64,000 nucleotides of DNA from contig CAWGZM010000008.1 in assembly GCA_963827065.1 (NCBI GenBank), forward strand, positions 372,001 to 436,000, in the 5' to 3' direction. Below, in pieces: positions 15,188 through 22,986 of the stretch; position 1 is the first letter of the stretch; the number at the start of each line of letters is the position of its first letter. The position numbers and the translations under genes are program-made. A model generated the notes under the pieces. The model was not told where the DNA came from and did not search any database. It saw only the letters and a program-made list of their open reading frames with translations. Source of the stretch: JACVRW01 sp963827065 (GTDB lineage: Bacteria; Actinomycetota; Thermoleophilia; Solirubrobacterales; Thermoleophilaceae).

Positions 15188-16348
15188 ATGTTCGGGGGCG
15201 GATCCATACAGCTCGGTCGCGTCTTCGGCATCCGCGTGGGCGTCGACATCAGCTGGTTTCTCGTCCTGTTCCTGATCATCTGGACGCTGTCCGACTACTA
15301 CGAGGACGTCGCGCCTGGCTCGAGCGCCTTCCTGCTCGCCACAATCAGCGCGCTGCTCTTCTTCCTCTCGATCCTGCTCCACGAGTTCGGGCATGCGATC
15401 GTCGCGATCCGCAACGGCATCCCGATTCAGGGCATCGACCTGTGGCTGTTCGGCGGCGTCGCGAAGCTCGGCCGCGACTCGGACTCCCCCGGCGTCGAGT
15501 TCCGCATCGCGGTGGCCGGCCCGGTCGTCACGCTCGTGATCGCCGCCGTCTGCATGGGCCTCGGCGCGCTCATCTCGAGCCCGGAGGAGGTCGTCGAGAG
15601 CTCCCGCTTCGACGACACCACCTCGGGGGCGACGCTCGCGGTGCTCGGCTACCTGACCTCGATCAACCTGATCGTCCTCTTCTTCAACCTGATCCCCGGC
15701 TTCCCGCTCGACGGCGGGCGGATCGCCCGTGCGATCGCGTGGAAGATCACCGGCGACCGCAACCGGGCGACCCGGTTCGCGGGGGTGCTGGGACGCTTCG
15801 TCGGCTGGGCGATGGTCGGCTTCGGCATCTTCATGGTGATCGCCTGGAACAACCTCGTGGGCGGGATCTGGCTCGGCTTCATCGGCTTCTTCCTCGCGCA
15901 GGCGGCGGGCTCGGCGGTCGCGCAGGCGGACTTCGCAGACCGGATCGGGGGGATCCGCGTGTCCGACGTGATGGACGCCGAGCCCGTGGCGGTCCCAGAC
16001 GCCATGCCGCTCGACCAGGCGGAGCAGGACTTCTTCCTGCGCTATGGCTGGCCATGGTTCCCGGTGGTGGACGGCACCGGGCGGCTCGTCGGGGTGGTGA
16101 CCCAGGAGGCGATCGCGAGCGTGCCGGAGCGCGAGCGCAGAACCCGCGCGGTCGCGTCGGTGATGGCACGCGACGACGGCGACAGCGGTCTGCGAGCACG
16201 CGTGGAGGACCCGCTCGCGGACCTGCTCGGGCGCGACGGGCTGGCGCGGCTCGGTGCCGTGATGGCGGTCGACGGCGACGGGGTCCTGCGCGGCATCGTC
16301 ACGATCGAGGCCGTGCAGCGCGCGCTGCGGACGGCGGCGCCCGCCTAG
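15188..16348 (+). CDS. M50-family site-2-type membrane metalloprotease with CBS domains
   Basis: A 386-residue polytopic protein from ATG 15188. LLHEFGHAIVA (His65, Glu66, His69) is the zinc site and NLIPGFPLDGGR the third-ligand motif of M50B proteases. About six membrane helices cover residues 20-245; residues about 260-380 form a CBS-domain pair (SDVMDAEPVAVPDAMPLDQA, then VASVMARDD), which usually senses nucleotides. Such enzymes cleave membrane-anchored proteins. It is encoded divergently from the isocitrate dehydrogenase with a 57-bp spacer and has no clear ribosome site. The substrate is unknown. Confidence 0.92.
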   Translation: MFGGGSIQLGRVFGIRVGVDISWFLVLFLIIWTLSDYYEDVAPGSSAFLLATISALLFFLSILLHEFGHAIVAIRNGIPIQGIDLWLFGGVAKLGRDSDSPGVEFRIAVAGPVVTLVIAAVCMGLGALISSPEEVVESSRFDDTTSGATLAVLGYLTSINLIVLFFNLIPGFPLDGGRIARAIAWKITGDRNRATRFAGVLGRFVGWAMVGFGIFMVIAWNNLVGGIWLGFIGFFLAQAAGSAVAQADFADRIGGIRVSDVMDAEPVAVPDAMPLDQAEQDFFLRYGWPWFPVVDGTGRLVGVVTQEAIASVPERERRTRAVASVMARDDGDSGLRARVEDPLADLLGRDGLARLGAVMAVDGDGVLRGIVTIEAVQRALRTAAPA

Positions 16349-16396
16349 GCCGGAGAGGCCCGCCGGTCTCGTTCCATAGAATCGCGGGCCCGACGA

Positions 16397-18079
16397 ATGC
16401 CTCAGCACGATGTCCTCGTCATAGGGGCCGGCCTCGCCGGCCAGCGCGCCGCCCTCGCCGCCGCGGAGAAGGGTGCTTCCGTGGGCATCATCTCCAAGGT
16501 CCACCCCGTTCGCTCCCACTCGAACGCGGCTCAGGGCGGGATCAACGCGGCGCTCGACCCGCAGGACTCGTGGGAGTCGCACGCCTTCGACACGGTCAAG
16601 GGCTCGGACTACCTCGGCGACCAGGACGCGATCGAGATCATGTGCCGCGAGGCGCCCGAGGAGCTGCTCGACCTCGAGCATTGGGGCGTGACCTTCCACC
16701 GCAACGAGGAGGGCCGGCTCGGCAAGCGCGCCTTCGGCGGCGCGAGCGCCGCCCGGACCTACTACGTCGCCGACATCACCGGCCAGGCGATCCTGCACGT
16801 CCTCTACGAGCAGCTCATGAAGTTCGAAGACGTCTACCGCTACGAGGAGTGGTTCACGACCGCGCTCGTCCAGGACGACGAGGGCCGCATCGCCGGAGCG
16901 ATCACGCGCAACATCAGGAACGGCACGATGGAGCTGTTCGCCGCCAAGGCCGTGATCCTGGCGAGCGGCGGCAACGGCCAGATCTACGACCCGACGACGA
17001 ATGCCCTCATCTGCACGGGGGACGGGATCGCCATGGCCTACCGGATCGGCGCGCCGCTGATGGACATGGAGATGATCCAGTACCACCCCACCACGCTGGC
17101 GGGGCTCGGTCTTCTGATCACGGAGGGCGCGCGCGGCGAGGGCGCCCATCTCTACAACGCCGAGGGCGAGCGCTTCATGGAGAAGTACGCGCCCAACAAG
17201 ATGGAGCTCGCCTCGCGCGACGTCGTCTCGCGCGCCGAGCAGACCGAGATCAACGAGGGCCGCGGCTTCAACGACGGCACGGTCGCGCTCGACATCACGG
17301 TCGTGCCGCGCAAGCGGATCCACGAGGCGCTGCGCGAGATCGTCAACGTCGGCCGCGATTTCGCCGGAGTCGACATCACGCGCGAGCCGATCCACATCAA
17401 GCCCGGCAACCACTACGTGATGGGCGGCGTCAGGACGGACATCCACGGCCAGACGCCGATTCCCGGCCTGTACGCGGCGGGCGAGGTCGCCTGCGTCTCC
17501 GTGCACGGCGGCAACCGGCTCGGCGCCAATTCGCTGCTCGACACGCTCGTGTTCGGGCGCCGCTCGGGCGCCCATGCGGCCGACGTCGTCCGCGGCATGC
17601 ACATGCCCGATCCGGGTCGCGCCATGCTCGACGACGAGGCGCGCGCGATCGACGCGATCGTGAGCCGCCAGGTGTCCGGCCGGCGCGTGTCCGAGATCAA
17701 GGCCGACCTCGGCAGCCTCATGGACAAGTATGTGGCGGTCTTCCGCGACGAGGCCGGTCTGCAGACGGCACTCGAGAGCGTGCGCGGCCTCAAGCAAGAG
17801 GCCGAGAACGTCGCCATCGACGACAAGGGCACCGTCTTCAACCAGGACGTGCTGGGAGCGCTCGAGCTCCAGTTCATGCTCGACAACGCCGAATGCATCG
17901 TGATCTCGGCGCTCGAGCGCAGGGAGAGCCGCGGCGCCCAGTACCGCACCGACTTCCCACAGCGCAACGACGACGAGTGGCTCAAGCACATCAACGTCGC
18001 CGCGAACGGCAGCGAACCCGAGATCTCCTACTCCGAGGTCACCATGACCCAGTGGGAGCCGCAGGAGAGGACATACTGA
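16397..18079 (+). CDS. sdhA: Succinate dehydrogenase flavoprotein subunit
   Basis: A 560-residue flavoprotein. VLVIGAGLAGQRAALAAAEKG is the FAD-binding motif, RSHSNAAQGGINAAL carries the His that binds FAD covalently, and the active-site stretches HPTTLAGLGLLITEGARGEG and HGGNRLGANSLLD are present. It oxidises succinate to fumarate in the TCA cycle and passes electrons to SdhB. It opens a cluster with sdhB and a CCG-domain subunit, and no membrane-anchor genes follow. A CATAGA hexamer lies about 20 nt upstream. Confidence 0.96.
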   Translation: MPQHDVLVIGAGLAGQRAALAAAEKGASVGIISKVHPVRSHSNAAQGGINAALDPQDSWESHAFDTVKGSDYLGDQDAIEIMCREAPEELLDLEHWGVTFHRNEEGRLGKRAFGGASAARTYYVADITGQAILHVLYEQLMKFEDVYRYEEWFTTALVQDDEGRIAGAITRNIRNGTMELFAAKAVILASGGNGQIYDPTTNALICTGDGIAMAYRIGAPLMDMEMIQYHPTTLAGLGLLITEGARGEGAHLYNAEGERFMEKYAPNKMELASRDVVSRAEQTEINEGRGFNDGTVALDITVVPRKRIHEALREIVNVGRDFAGVDITREPIHIKPGNHYVMGGVRTDIHGQTPIPGLYAAGEVACVSVHGGNRLGANSLLDTLVFGRRSGAHAADVVRGMHMPDPGRAMLDDEARAIDAIVSRQVSGRRVSEIKADLGSLMDKYVAVFRDEAGLQTALESVRGLKQEAENVAIDDKGTVFNQDVLGALELQFMLDNAECIVISALERRESRGAQYRTDFPQRNDDEWLKHINVAANGSEPEISYSEVTMTQWEPQERTY

Positions 18080-18089
18080 ATTGAGACCG

Positions 18090-18132
18090 GATGTCGAAAC
18101 TCGACATCAGAACGCGGGGCTGGATGCCCCGC
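18090..18132 (+). repeat. Two tandem hairpins in the sdhA-sdhB spacer
   Basis: The first has 8-bp arms GATGTCGA/TCGACATC with loop AAC (18090-18108); the second has 7-bp arms GCGGGGC/GCCCCGC with loop TGGAT (18114-18132). The second abuts the GGAGG of sdhB at 18133-18137. They could protect or process the sdhA transcript or limit access to the sdhB ribosome site. Confidence 0.6.
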
Positions 18133-18146
18133 GGAGGTAATCCCGT

Positions 18147-19250
18147 TTGGCTGATTTCACGCTGAAGATCCGCCGCTTCGACCCGGAGTCCCGGGAGGCG
18201 GCCTACTGGAAGGACTACGAGGCCGAGCTGCCGCCCGAGCGCTCCGTGCTCGACGCGATCCTGCAGGTGAAGGACCGCGAGGACGCCTCGATCGGAATCC
18301 GCTGCTCGTGCCGCGCCGCGATCTGCGGCTCCTGCGGGGTCAAGATCAACGGGCGCTCGGCACTAGCCTGCAACACCCGTCTCGGCGATGCCGCCGAGCG
18401 CGCCCGCGACGGCGCGATCACGGTCGAGCCGATGGGCAACATGCCGGTGATCAAGGACCTGATCACGGACATGGAGGCGGTCCACTGGAAGAAGGTCCGG
18501 CGCGTGACTCCGTGGCTCCTGCCGGCGGAGGAGCCGCCCGAGAACCAGGAGTACATAGTCCCGGCCGAGGCGATGCTCGACGTGACCCAGGCCATGGCCT
18601 GCATCCACTGCGGCGCCTGCGTCTCCTCCTGCCTGTCGATGGAGGTCGACCCCGAGTTCATCGGCCCGGCCGCGCTGGCCAAGGCATACCGCTTCGTCGG
18701 TGACCCGCGCGACGGCGAGCAGGAGGCCCGCCTCAAGGACCTCGCCGAGGACCCGCACGGCATCTACGACTGCACCCACTGCTTCGCCTGCGTCGAGGTC
18801 TGCCCCAAGGACGTCGCGCCGATGGACCAGATCATGCGTCTGCGCCGGCGCGCCACCGCGGATTACGAGATCAAGGACGAGAACAACGGCTACGGCCACG
18901 AGAAGGCCTTCGTCAACATCATCGAGAAGTGGGGCACGCTGCATGAGGCGCAGCTGCTGCCGCGCTCGTTCGGCGACGGGTCACTCGTGAAGGGCCAGCT
19001 GCGCCCGAGTGGAGCGAAGCAGCTGACCGAGAACCTGCCGACGGTGGTCGACGGGCTGAAGTCCGGCAAGGTGAGCCCGAGGAAGGCGCTGATCCACCCG
19101 AAGCTGCCGGACCAGAAGCAGGTGCGCCGCATCATCAAGGAGATCGAGACGAAGGATGAGCGCCTCGAGCTGAACCTCTACATCATCGGCGAGATGGCGG
19201 ACGAGGGAACCGAGATCGGCGCGTTCGCCGAGGAGGCGGAGGAGTCGTGA
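18147..19250 (+). CDS. sdhB: Succinate dehydrogenase iron-sulfur subunit, type-E form with C-terminal extension
   Basis: A 367-residue protein starting at TTG 18147 behind GGAGG. The N-terminal ferredoxin domain has the [2Fe-2S] cysteines in CSCRAAICGSCG and SALAC. Two further clusters follow: CIHCGACVSSC and CTHCFACVEVCP, each with four cysteines. Classical SdhB has a [3Fe-4S] centre at the second place and lacks one of these cysteines; the extra one predicts [4Fe-4S], as known for anchorless type-E enzymes. The last 120 or so residues extend beyond the usual 230-260. Its stop overlaps the next start (GTGA). Confidence 0.93.
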   Translation: MADFTLKIRRFDPESREAAYWKDYEAELPPERSVLDAILQVKDREDASIGIRCSCRAAICGSCGVKINGRSALACNTRLGDAAERARDGAITVEPMGNMPVIKDLITDMEAVHWKKVRRVTPWLLPAEEPPENQEYIVPAEAMLDVTQAMACIHCGACVSSCLSMEVDPEFIGPAALAKAYRFVGDPRDGEQEARLKDLAEDPHGIYDCTHCFACVEVCPKDVAPMDQIMRLRRRATADYEIKDENNGYGHEKAFVNIIEKWGTLHEAQLLPRSFGDGSLVKGQLRPSGAKQLTENLPTVVDGLKSGKVSPRKALIHPKLPDQKQVRRIIKEIETKDERLELNLYIIGEMADEGTEIGAFAEEAEES

Positions 19251-20149
19251 AGCTGGCGTACTGGCCCGGGTGCGTGTCCCGGGGGTTCACCCCCGAGCTG
19301 CACGGCTCGGTAGCGAAAGTCGCGCCGCTGCTCGACCTCGAGCTGGTCGAGCTCGACCGCGCGAACTGTTGCGGCGCCGGCGTGCTCGCCGAGCACAACC
19401 AGGAGCTCGTCGACACCCTCAACGCGCGCACGTTCGCGATGGCACAGGGCGTCCAGGACGCCGCGGGCATGATGAACATCTGCTCGACCTGTCAGGGCGC
19501 CCAGTCGGAGTGCCAGTCGCGGCTCGACGCAAGCGGCGAGTACCGGCAGGTCGTCAACTCCCACCTCGAGCCCGAGGGCCTCGCCTATCAGCCCGGTGAC
19601 GGCTGGTGGAACAAGAACTTCCTCTGGATCCTCGTCGAGGAGATCGGGCTGGACGCGCTGCGCGAGAAGGTCCAGCGCCCGCTCGAGGGCCTGCGGCTCG
19701 CGCCCTTCTACGGCTGCTACATCGTGCGGCCCTCGAAGCGGCTCGGCTTCGCCGACCACCCCGAGCGCGATCTCTATCTGGACTGGGTGATCGAGGCGCT
19801 CGGCGGCGAGCCGGTCCAGTACGCGGGCGCTCGCAAGTGCTGCGGCTTCCCGGTGATCACGATGAACCGCACGACCTCGCTGCGGCAGGCCGGCCGCCAT
19901 CTCGCGGATGCGATCGACGCCGGCGCGGACGCGCTCGTCACGCCCTGCCCGCTCTGCCATCTGAACCTGGATCTGCAGCAGCCATCGGCGGCCAAGTTCG
20001 TCGAGCGCGACCTCGGCATCCCCGTGCTGCACCTGCCGCAGGCCGTCGGCCTGGCGCTCGGTCTCGAGCCGAAGGAGCTTGGGATGAACAAGCACGTGGT
20101 CTCGACGAGGGATGTCGCCCGGAAGGTCGCCGATTTGGCCGCCGCCTAG
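19247..20149 (+). CDS. CCG-domain (HdrB-like) subunit of type-E succinate:quinone reductase
   Basis: A 300-residue protein starting at GTG 19247. It has two cysteine-rich CCG modules: WPGCVSRG with ANCCGAGV and CSTCQG, then YGCYIV with KCCGFPVI and CPLC. This is the HdrB/SdhE fold known to replace the membrane anchors SdhC/SdhD in type-E succinate:quinone reductases; it binds to the membrane surface and hands electrons to quinone. The 4-bp overlap with sdhB and the lack of sdhC/D nearby support this role. Not to be confused with the flavinylation factor also called SdhE. Confidence 0.9.
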   Translation: MKLAYWPGCVSRGFTPELHGSVAKVAPLLDLELVELDRANCCGAGVLAEHNQELVDTLNARTFAMAQGVQDAAGMMNICSTCQGAQSECQSRLDASGEYRQVVNSHLEPEGLAYQPGDGWWNKNFLWILVEEIGLDALREKVQRPLEGLRLAPFYGCYIVRPSKRLGFADHPERDLYLDWVIEALGGEPVQYAGARKCCGFPVITMNRTTSLRQAGRHLADAIDAGADALVTPCPLCHLNLDLQQPSAAKFVERDLGIPVLHLPQAVGLALGLEPKELGMNKHVVSTRDVARKVADLAAA

Positions 20150-20166
20150 GCCGGCTTACCCGGCTC

Positions 20167-20172
20167 TATCCT
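20167..20172 (+). promoter_or_regulatory. Probable -10 box of the 115-aa gene
   Basis: TATCCT ends 9 nt before ATG 20182. The same hexamer stands 6 nt before the MarR start and 8 nt before the hsp20 start. Confidence 0.4.
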
Positions 20173-20181
20173 TGATGGAGC

Positions 20182-20529
20182 ATGGGAAAGACTTGGGTGC
20201 TGGACACAGATACGAAGGGCACGGGCGCGAACGTGCGCCCGCTCGAGAAGGTGCTGGAGAGGCCGGATTCGGACGAGAAGCCGGCCGGGCCTACCCGCAG
20301 GCCGCGCCGGGACGCACCGGATAAGCCGGCCGCCTCGAAGCGGTCGCAGCCGAAGCGGCCCGTTCAGAAGACCTCGACCGACCTGCCGCCCGGTCACGTC
20401 CGCAAGCGGGCGACCGGCGAGATCGGCAAGGTCGAGGCGGTCGACTCGCGCGCCGGGACGGCACGCGTGCGCTGGCTGAAGCGGGGCGCGGCTTCGACCG
20501 TGCGGCTGAGCGAGATTTCGCGGCGCTAG
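20182..20529 (+). CDS. Small basic protein with disordered middle, unknown function
   Basis: A 115-residue protein. Residues 1-28 (MGKTWVLDTDTKGTGANVRPL) look like a short conserved tag, about 30-65 is a Lys/Pro/Arg-rich disordered stretch, and the C-terminal 45 residues (GHVRKRATGEIGKVEAVDS, RVRWLKRG) form a small beta-rich basic module, perhaps an SH3-like or nucleic-acid-binding fold. I do not recognise the family. It has its own TATCCT box 9 nt upstream and follows the succinate dehydrogenase genes by 32 bp. Confidence 0.7.
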   Translation: MGKTWVLDTDTKGTGANVRPLEKVLERPDSDEKPAGPTRRPRRDAPDKPAASKRSQPKRPVQKTSTDLPPGHVRKRATGEIGKVEAVDSRAGTARVRWLKRGAASTVRLSEISRR

Positions 20530-20557
20530 GAAAGGGGCCGCCTCGACTCACGCCATC

Positions 20558-20588
20558 TACGTTGACGGCCTATATCGCCGTCAACGTA
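20558..20588. terminator. Hairpin between convergent genes, possible bidirectional terminator
   Basis: A perfect 12-bp stem, TACGTTGACGGC and GCCGTCAACGTA, with loop CTATATC. It lies between the stops of the 115-aa gene (+) and asd (-). The TATA-type loop and convergent setting match the hairpin at 13007-13045. Confidence 0.55.
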
Positions 20589-20613
20589 CCGCGGACGCCT
20601 CGGGCCCGCCGCG

Positions 20614-21642
20614 CTAGGCCGCCGGCGCCGCCCGCAGCAGCCCGCGCACGTGCAGCAGCTCGGCCACCTGGACGGCGTTCGTCGCCGCGCCCTTGCGCAG
20701 GTTGTCTCCCACGATCCAGAGGTTGAGGCAGCGGTCGTGGGAGGGGTCGCGGCGGATGCGGCCGACGAGGACATCGTCGCGGCCGGCGGCATCGAGTGCG
20801 GTCGGGTAGAGGGCGTTGCCGGGATCGTCGAGCACGGTCAGGCCCGGCGCGGCGGCGAGCAGCTCGCGGCAGTCGTCGGGCGAGAGCGGCTCGCGGGTCT
20901 GGACGTTGGCCGACACGGAGTGACCGGTGAACACCGGCACGCGCACGCAGGTCGCGGACACGCCGACGTCGTCGCGGCCGAGGATCTTGCGCGTCTCGCG
21001 CATGCACTTGCGCTCCTCGGTCGAGTAGTCGTCGCCGTCCTTGAACGTCTCCACCTGGGGCAGGACGTTGAAGGCGATCTGGTGGGGATACACCGACGGC
21101 TGCGGCAGCTCGCTGCCGCCCACCACGGCCGACGCCTGCTCGGCGAGCTCGTTCACCGCCTTCTGGCCGGTGCCGGAGACGGCCTGGTAGCTCGACATCA
21201 CGACACGCTCGATCCCTGCCTTCCGCAGGATCGGGCCGAGCGCGACGACGGTCTGCATCGTGGTGCAGTTCGGGTTGGCCACGATGCCCTTGTGCTCGCT
21301 CAGCGCATCGGGGTTGACCTCCGACACGACGAGCGGCACGTCCTCGTGCATGCGCCACTGCGAGGAGTTGTCGACGACGACGGCGCCCGCCTCGGCGAAG
21401 CGCGGCGCCCACTCCTCGCTCACGCCGGAGCCGGCCGAGAAGAGCGCGATGTCGAAGCCCTGGATCGCGTCGTCCGAGAGCGCCACACAGGTCAGCTCGG
21501 TACCGCCCCATGGCAGCGTGCGGCCGGCTGAGCGCTCGGACGCGAACGGCACGACCTCGTCGGCCGGGAACGAGCGCTCCGCCAGCACCTCGAGCATTGT
21601 CGAGCCGACGGCGCCGGTGGCGCCGACCACGGCGACGCGCAT
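20614..21642 (-). CDS. asd: Aspartate-semialdehyde dehydrogenase
   Basis: A 342-residue enzyme. VAVVGATGAVGSTMLEVL is the NADP-binding motif, NPNCTTMQ carries the catalytic Cys, SSYQAVSGTGQK and HQIAFNVLPQ hold the active-site Gln and His. It reduces aspartyl phosphate to aspartate semialdehyde for lysine, threonine, methionine and diaminopimelate synthesis. Its ATG lies 2 bp after the lysC stop, forming a lysC-asd operon in pathway order. Confidence 0.97.
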   Translation of the reverse strand: MRVAVVGATGAVGSTMLEVLAERSFPADEVVPFASERSAGRTLPWGGTELTCVALSDDAIQGFDIALFSAGSGVSEEWAPRFAEAGAVVVDNSSQWRMHEDVPLVVSEVNPDALSEHKGIVANPNCTTMQTVVALGPILRKAGIERVVMSSYQAVSGTGQKAVNELAEQASAVVGGSELPQPSVYPHQIAFNVLPQVETFKDGDDYSTEERKCMRETRKILGRDDVGVSATCVRVPVFTGHSVSANVQTREPLSPDDCRELLAAAPGLTVLDDPGNALYPTALDAAGRDDVLVGRIRRDPSHDRCLNLWIVGDNLRKGAATNAVQVAELLHVRGLLRAAPAA

Positions 21643-21644
21643 CG

Positions 21645-22934
21645 TCAGGCCACCTTCGGGCGGTGGACGCCCGTGACGTCCTCGGGGAGCACGGCGTCCG
21701 CACCGAGTCCGAAGGCGGTGTGGAGCCGCTTGACCGCCGTCTCGACGTGCTCCTCGCGAACGACGCAGGAGATCTTGATCGGCGAGGTCGAGATCATCTC
21801 GATGTTGACCTCGGCCTCGCCGAGCACGGTGAAGGTCTTGGCGGCGACGCCCGGATGGCTCTTCATCCCGGCCCCGACGACAGAGACCTTGCCCATGTGC
21901 TCGTCGGTCGCGACGGCGCCGAAGCCGAGCTCGTCCCTGAGCGCCTCGAGTGAGCTGCGCGCGATCTCGACGTCCTCGCGCGGCACGGTGAACGACATGT
22001 CCGCACCGTGCCCTTCCGTCTCGGCCTCGTTCTGGATGATCATGTCGACGTTGATGTTCGCGTCGGCCAGCGCCGTCAGCACGCGGCCCGCCACCCCGGG
22101 CACGTCGGGAAGGCCGGTCAGGGTGACGCGCGCCTCGGCGGTCGAGTGGGTCACAGCTGTGACAAGCGGTCGTTCCATCGTCAGTTCCTCGTCCTGGACG
22201 ACGGTACCGGGTCCGTCGTCGAAGCTGGATCGGCAGTGGATCGTGACGCCGTGGTTACGCGCGTACTCGACCGAGCGGAGCTGCAGCACCCCTGCGCCGC
22301 TGGCCGACATCTCGAGCATCTCCTCGAACGTGAGCACCGGCAGCTTGCGCGCCTCCGGCACGATCCGGGGATCGGCGCTGAAGACGCCGGCGACGTCGGT
22401 GTAGATCTCGCAGACGTGGGCGCCCAGCGCCGCGGCCAGTGCGACGGCCGTGGTGTCGGAGCCGCCGCGACCGAGCGTGGTGACGTCGAGCGACTCCTGC
22501 GATACGCCCTGGAAGCCCGCGACCAGAACGATCTTGCCGTCGTCGAGCGCGGCGCGGATGCGATGCGCCTTGACCTCGAGGATGCGCGCCTTCGTGTGGC
22601 CGCTGTCTGTGACGATGCCGGCCTGCGAGCCGGTCAGCGAGATCGCCTCGTGCCCGAGGTCGTTGATGACCATCGCCGCGAGCGCGCACGAGACGCGCTC
22701 GCCGGTCGACAGCAGCATGTCCATCTCGCGCGGGTGCGGCCGTTGGGACACCTCATGCGCCAGCGATACGAGCTCGTCGGTGTGCTTGCCGCGCGCCGAC
22801 AGCACCGCCACCACGCTGTTGCCCTCCTCGGCGCTCGTCACGATGCGCTTGGCGGCGCGCTGGATGCGCTCGGCGTCGGCCACGGAGGTGCCGCCGAACT
22901 TCATCACCACCGTGTCAACCGCCGCGGAGGGCAT
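21645..22934 (-). CDS. lysC: Aspartate kinase
   Basis: A 429-residue enzyme from ATG 22934. VMKFGGTSVADAERIQ is the kinase signature, TLGRGGSDTTAVALAAAL and YTDVAGVFSADPRIV the substrate and nucleotide loops; residues about 265-425 hold two ACT domains, expected to give feedback control by lysine and threonine. It phosphorylates aspartate, the first step of the aspartate family pathway. No Shine-Dalgarno is visible; TATCTT lies 9 nt upstream in a promoter region shared with the divergent GH3 gene. Confidence 0.96.
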   Translation of the reverse strand: MPSAAVDTVVMKFGGTSVADAERIQRAAKRIVTSAEEGNSVVAVLSARGKHTDELVSLAHEVSQRPHPREMDMLLSTGERVSCALAAMVINDLGHEAISLTGSQAGIVTDSGHTKARILEVKAHRIRAALDDGKIVLVAGFQGVSQESLDVTTLGRGGSDTTAVALAAALGAHVCEIYTDVAGVFSADPRIVPEARKLPVLTFEEMLEMSASGAGVLQLRSVEYARNHGVTIHCRSSFDDGPGTVVQDEELTMERPLVTAVTHSTAEARVTLTGLPDVPGVAGRVLTALADANINVDMIIQNEAETEGHGADMSFTVPREDVEIARSSLEALRDELGFGAVATDEHMGKVSVVGAGMKSHPGVAAKTFTVLGEAEVNIEMISTSPIKISCVVREEHVETAVKRLHTAFGLGADAVLPEDVTGVHRPKVA

Positions 22935-22943
22935 TGGCGGCCA

Positions 22944-22979
22944 AAGATAGCCGCCGTCCGGACGGCGGGCGGCTAGCGT
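22944..22979. promoter_or_regulatory. Divergent lysC / GH3 promoters around a perfect 18-bp palindrome
   Basis: CCGCCGTCCGGACGGCGG (22951-22968) is a perfect palindrome. It is flanked by the probable lysC -10 box (TATCTT on the minus strand, 22944-22949) and the probable GH3 -10 box (TAGCGT, 22974-22979, 7 nt before GTG 22987). A protein bound to the palindrome would cover the -35 regions of both genes. Confidence 0.45.
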
Positions 22980-22986
22980 TCCGGCC

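Noticed and set aside
14048..17989. 1313-codon open frame on the minus strand
   Set aside because: Only the part after 15130 is isocitrate dehydrogenase; the rest is antisense to sdhA and the M50 gene and has no protein-like composition. High GC keeps antisense frames open.
15124..18084. 986-codon open frame on the plus strand
   Set aside because: Arg/Pro/Gly-rich shadow of the M50 and sdhA genes in another frame.
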